The notes below the pieces were generated by a model, which saw nothing but the letters and a program-made list of their open reading frames with translations, was not told the DNA's origin and did no database searches. Below are positions 59,624-64,000 of a stretch of 64,000 nucleotides of DNA, one piece after another; position 1 is the stretch's first letter; every line of letters starts with the position of its first letter. The DNA is from Pempheris klunzingeri (Eukaryota > Chordata > Actinopteri > Acropomatiformes > Pempheridae), in contig NC_092025.1 in assembly GCF_042242105.1 (NCBI RefSeq), positions 15,829,656 to 15,893,655 on the forward strand, written 5' to 3'. A program made the position numbers and the translations under genes.

Positions 59624-62010
59624 ATGGCAGACAGCTCGCACTGTTTCTACTGTCGGGAGGACCTCGGGGGGAAGAGGTTCGTCCGCAACGAAGGCAGGCC
59701 GGTGTGCGTCCGCTGCCACACCAAGTTCTGTGCCAACACCTGCGCTGAGTGCCATCGACCCATCCCTGTGGAGTCAAAGGTGCGTGTTGTCAGTCTGCAG
59801 TTGAGTTGTCGTTGCACGTATTTGTTATCAGGTCTGTGCAGTTTGACAATGTTTACCTTTTACGTCAAACTCCCCTTTCCCCCATCAGGAGCTCAGCCAT
59901 AAGGGCCGGTACTGGCATGAGGAGTGTTTCCGTTGTACCAAGTGTTACAAGCCTCTGGCCAAGGAGCCCTTCAGCACCAAGGACGACCGCATCATGTGTG
60001 GGAAGTGCTGCTCCAGAGAGGACGCTCCACGCTGCCATGGCTGCTATAAACCCATACTCGCTGGTAAGACAAATTTCTCATACTTAGCTCTATGGGCGAG
60101 TTGAGTGTAATGCTGAGAGGCAGTTTGACTTCATTACTAGTTTCTCTGACCTAATATCTCCCCAATCTCATCCGCTGCAGGCACAGAGAGTGTGGAGTAC
60201 AAAGGTAACTCGTGGCACGACGAGTGCTTCACCTGCTGCAGCTGTAAACGACCAATAGGATCGCAGAGTTTCCTCTCCAAAGGAACTGACACTTACTGCA
60301 ACCCCTGCTACGACAAGAAGTTTGCCAAACACTGCGTCTGCTGCAAAAAGGTTTTTTGTTTTTTAAATTTCAAACAGGCCACAGCGCCACCTTCCTCATT
60401 CTACCTAAAAGCAAGAGCTGAACATGATGATATATGATGATGTCATTTTTAACTATTAAGGAGACTGTTAAGGTAAAGGGAGGGTAACATTTAAGAGGGT
60501 GGAAGCAACATTATGAACAAGCATTTCTTTTACAGTCCCTTTATTCTTGTGTGGCATCGAAGACACCATTAGGGGTAATATTACCGTTCACACACTCTTC
60601 TTCTCTTCCCTCTGTCTCCAGGCTATAACCTCCGGAGGGGTGAACTACCAGGACCAGCCGTGGCACAGCCACTGTTTCGTGTGCAGCTCCTGCTCGAAGC
60701 CTCTGGCAGGCACGAGTTTCACCAACCACCAGGACCAAGTCTTCTGCGTCGACTGCTACAAGAGCTCTGTGGCAAAGAAATGCTGCGGCTGCCAAAACCC
60801 CATCACAGGTTGCTTCAAGTTAAAACTGAAGATTATGTTGTTATTAAATATAAATGACAAAACTGTTTCAGGCATACAGAGGCTGAAATCTGCACATAAA
60901 GATATGTTATGCCGGTTAGAGCTACCAATATAGAAAAAGTATCCACAATCAGTTTATACAATCTTCTCTCATTGAGCATTTTATCAGGGACCAGAACTGT
61001 TGGTCCGAGACTACAGTCCTCACAGATCTTTGGTGTGGTCACATGTTCCCCTAGCACAAATGTTTTATACCAGGACTTAGTCAAATCCCTTATTTAGGGT
61101 CTGGAACTGCTGAATGTAACTAGGTTTATCTTCTCTTCACATCATCTTAGGACCGATGGTAGAGATGGGATAAATTGTCATGTTTTGATTAATGTCTTGA
61201 TTAGAATTAACTCCTTAAATTGTATCCTCTCGTTTTCAAGGGGGTCCTCAATGACAATAAGATGATATAAACACAATTAGACAGAATGGCATTAACAACA
61301 AAATAATTGAAATTGAAATGATACCAATTGCAACCAAAGAAAAAAAACAAATCAGAGCACTGAAAGAGAATTAACTTAACTACCTGAATGTTCAAGGTAA
61401 TTAAGAGTTGGTCGTGTTAAGGTAAAAACAATGACAATGACAGCCTTTGCAGCCTTTAATTGTTTGGTTTTCAGGCACTTGCGTATCCTGAAATGCGTCC
61501 TCACAGCATAACTGTGACTCTAAAATCAGCAGTGAACCAGGTTAATGTTGGACATATACACTATATCTTTACATGTTCCATTCATCCATTTCTGGGCTGC
61601 AAACAGAAACAGGATTTTTACCAACTGGCAACCACCTGAATGCAAAATACGACACAGTCACATGACATTTCCTGACTTTACAAGTTCGTCACAATCCATG
61701 ACCGCCATGTAAACAAAAGGGAAGGCACGTCTGAATAGAAATTCCCAGCCGTCGAGTGCTCACTTGTTTTCCAGATTGGATTTGAACTGCTACTGCTGAG
61801 GCAGGAGCAGAAGTAAAGGCAATAACAGATGACTAACTCTAGTATCCTCTCCTCTCAGGTTTTGGTAAAGGAGTGAACGTGGTGAACTACGAGGGCAGCT
61901 CCTGGCACGAATACTGCTTCAACTGTAAGAGATGCTCCCTCAGTCTGTCCAACAAGCCGTTCATAGCCAAGGGCAAAGACATCCTCTGCTCAGACTGTGG
62001 CAACAAGTAG
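59624..62010 (+). CDS. fhl1: Four-and-a-half LIM domains protein 1, 5 coding exons
   Basis: Predicted 279 residues (human FHL1 main form is 280). Coding exons: 59624-59779, 59889-60063, 60181-60350, 60622-60808, 61859-62010; all in phase with GT-AG borders. The protein is a string of zinc fingers: an N-terminal half LIM (Cys 7, Cys 10, then CVRCHTKFC) and four full LIM domains at about 40-92, 101-153, 162-212 and 221-275, each with CxxC / HxxCFxCxxC patterns such as [33 protein letters not shown] and [14 protein letters not shown]1 is a scaffold in striated muscle sarcomeres and the nucleus that binds titin, myosin-binding protein and transcription factors. The third coding-exon donor (AAAAAG|GTTTTT) is weak but the frame fits. 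The nearby slc9a6 supports fhl1 over fhl2 or fhl3; the teleost a/b copy cannot be told here. Confidence 0.95.
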
Positions 62011-62744
62011 AGGCGGAGCTCCTGGTCTCTGTCTAACAGCAGCCACTGTGTTGTTTTTGTTTCTTTTCTCTTTACAGGCCAGAATCTCTGTCTCTAATAA
62101 TCTGTTAAATATTTGTTGAGTTTTTGCGAGATTGCGCATGAAGTGACGGAAACATTGGGACCAAAGTGTAATCTGTGTCCACTGTCCATTTTTGTCCCCG
62201 ATGCTGCACGCCAACACTTCAACATACTCTGTGCTGAGAGATGACATATGACAACAATGTAACAGTGTTTTGAACTGCTAAGAACAACCTTTCCAGACTG
62301 CCTGCAGAAATAAACGAGCAGCAGACGAGCGCAGATACTCGTCTGAAATACTAACAGAAGGTAAATACTGGGGCAATGATGCTGTATATGATTCTGCGGG
62401 TCATGTATAACACTTTCATTTACGGAGTTGACTGTTTACATACGATGTTAACACGGTTTTTACGAGCTGATGGTTGAGAGTCGTCACTTTGATTCGACAC
62501 AGTGTATGCTAAAGTGTTAGCATAAAGCTAAAGGGAACCATTTATTCTTTAAAGTTGAGAAATGTATATTCCGTATTTTTTAGCACAACTTCTGCTTACA
62601 TTGGTGGCTTTCATGCCTTGTTTTTCTGTTTTTGACGGGTGATATTTTCCAATGAAATACAAAAAAATGTTTTTAAATCAAAAATATCTATATTTGTAAT
62701 TGCTAATTGCCAAGGAACTATTACCATGCTTACTGTATGTTTTA

Positions 62745-62754
62745 AATAAATAAA
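62745..62754 (+). promoter_or_regulatory. Polyadenylation signals, fhl1 (proximal)
   Basis: Two overlapping AATAAA hexamers in the sense strand, about 740 bp past the stop codon. Confidence 0.5.
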
Positions 62755-62852
62755 CCTTTATGCACTTTTCTTAACCATTTTCCCTCCAAGGAAAGAAAAA
62801 CTCTAGATTGGAATATATGCAAACTGCATGCTTTCATGTGTTGCTAATATGA

Positions 62853-62858
62853 AATAAA
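62853..62858 (+). promoter_or_regulatory. Polyadenylation signal, fhl1 (distal)
   Basis: AATAAA followed by a GT/T-rich stretch (acagttgttttt...). An alternative or main transcript end. Confidence 0.5.
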
Positions 62859-63379
62859 CTTTCAACAAAACTGAGGAAATACAGTTGTTTTTATTCATTT
62901 AACACCAATTTTAAGGATCCATGCTGACATACAGCTAACTTCAAACACGTGCACATTATCTATCTATCTATAAATTAGTATGAAACAATAAAAATAGTTC
63001 AAATGAATAGAGTATCTATATGTAAAGATTGATGGTATTTCTTAATGCTACTTGCTTTACATTACACACAGAGACACTTAGAGAGTTACTGCCTGTTTTT
63101 ATGGCAGATTGAGCTTCACGTGTGTGTTCACAGAAAGCAGTGCATGTTTGTCAAAGCTGATAATGTCTTTGTGTGGGAGCTAATTACCTTTTTTTAATCT
63201 TAAATTGATTCACTAGTAGGATGGTATTTCCCCTCTCCCTCCATCTTCCACTGTCTCACCGTCTCTCACCTGCACACGGGCGCAAACACGCATAATTACA
63301 CAGGTGGACCAATCACAGAGGAAGACGGGTCTCTGCTCCACACACATAACCTGTCTGTCTTTGTTTGCAGAGACAGGTT

Positions 63380-63499
63380 GGTGGTTCAACTAAAGCGCTT
63401 TGAAATCTTTACTGTATTAAGTATCGCTGATATCGTGAGTGTGGATCAGGATTCAATTTGAGTTTTTCCGTTGTTTTTAGGATTAGTTTATTTATGCAG
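63380..63499 (+). other. Leader exon of the unidentified gene at the right edge
   Basis: A consensus donor CAG|GTAAGT follows 63499. The next acceptor (TTTTTTTCAG ending 63657) opens the exon with the start codon. The 5' limit shown is arbitrary because no transcription start was recognised. Confidence 0.5.
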
Positions 63500-63664
63500 G
63501 TAAGTACTTCTTCAATGCTGCAATGGTGTTTTAATTAAAGTTTAGTAGATAAAGTTATCGTAGAACTTGTTTTATTCAGTTAAAGCACAAATGTTATTCT
63601 AGCTCGAAAAATACTGGCAAAGAAATAAACTTTTGTTTGTTGTTGGGTTTTTTTCAGACTTGTG

Positions 63665-63743
63665 ATGATTTTTCTTCAAAGATTCCTCAAAGTGTTTGTC
63701 ACTCTGTCTCTGCTGGGCAGCGCTGCTTCCACTATGAAGCAAG
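63665..63743 (+). CDS. 5' coding exon of an unidentified secreted or type I membrane protein (partial)
   Basis: ATG at 63665 (G at -3) opens MIFLQRFLKVFVTLSLLGSA followed by ASTMKQ, a clear signal peptide with a hydrophobic core at about residues 8-18 and small residues at a likely cleavage site near 20-22. The exon ends at 63743 with donor CAAG|GTAGGA in phase 1, a common phase for extracellular-domain modules. The rest lies beyond the window. In human, ADGRG4 lies in the FHL1 neighbourhood and also begins with a signal peptide, so it is one candidate, but nothing here proves it. Confidence 0.55.
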
Positions 63744-64000
63744 GTAGGAAAATGTTTTCAGTGGACACGATGTGAAAGACTATCGAGTCAAAATATAGTT
63801 ACAGTAATATAGTTGTGGACGGGTAAAGGCTCTTCTGAGGTAGAAGCCTTTTTCTTCACTCTAAACTAAAGCTTAACCCACAGCTCTGTGAGAAAGGATG
63901 GCTGTAAATAAGTCAAGAATATCTAAAACAAACACAGTTTACAGTTGTTAAACACTATATGGCTACGCACTTAGAAACATGGTCTCTTTCAATGACAGAC

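Larger units (their letters stand above)
62011..62880 (+). other. fhl1: fhl1 3' UTR
   Basis: No open frame of note follows the stop. Overlapping AATAAA signals lie at 62745-62754 and another at 62853-62858, so the transcript probably ends near 62770 or 62880. ATTTA-poor, AT-rich toward the end. Confidence 0.6.

Overview
The window is vertebrate nuclear DNA. It has short exons split by GT-AG introns, long introns, CA/GT microsatellites and non-LTR retrotransposon remnants. The protein content and several interspersed repeat families that I recognise from fish intergenic DNA point to a teleost, probably a percomorph. No bacterial, organellar or viral gene was seen.

Five conserved protein genes were rebuilt exon by exon, with reading phase checked at every junction. 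On the minus strand, read right to left, are il2rg (cytokine receptor common gamma chain, 34908-30916), snx12 (sorting nexin 12, 28824-25733) and slc7a3 (cationic amino acid transporter CAT-3 type, 9748-4908, with non-coding leader exons near 10.0, 16.3 and 17.3 kb). On the plus strand are slc9a6 (endosomal Na+/H+ exchanger NHE6, 37798-47013, 16 exons) and fhl1 (four-and-a-half LIM protein, 59624-62010, probable non-coding first exon ending at 50310). At the right edge a sixth gene begins on the plus strand, with a spliced leader and a signal-peptide exon (63665-63743). It runs off the window and I could not identify it.

Layout. 1-4.9 kb: probable slc7a3 3' UTR plus repeats. 4.9-17.4 kb: slc7a3. 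17.4-25.7 kb: gene-free, with two frame-broken reverse transcriptase remnants and other repeats. 25.7-28.8 kb: snx12. 30.9-34.9 kb: il2rg. 35-37.7 kb: gene-free. 37.8-49.5 kb: slc9a6 with a long 3' UTR. 50.0-62.9 kb: fhl1, with a 9.3 kb first intron rich in microsatellites and holding a large palindromic repeat. 62.9-64 kb: promoter and 5' end of the sixth gene.

The genes do not form an operon or a single pathway. Their order matches two human X-chromosome neighbourhoods placed side by side (SLC7A3-SNX12-IL2RG from Xq13 and SLC9A6-FHL1 from Xq26). The most striking sequence signals are three minor-spliceosome (U12-type) introns inside slc9a6, one of them AT-AC, together with a GC-AG intron in the same gene, and a roughly 550 bp foldback repeat whose arms carry GT and CA microsatellites. 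I found no convincing sign of a wholly new biological system.
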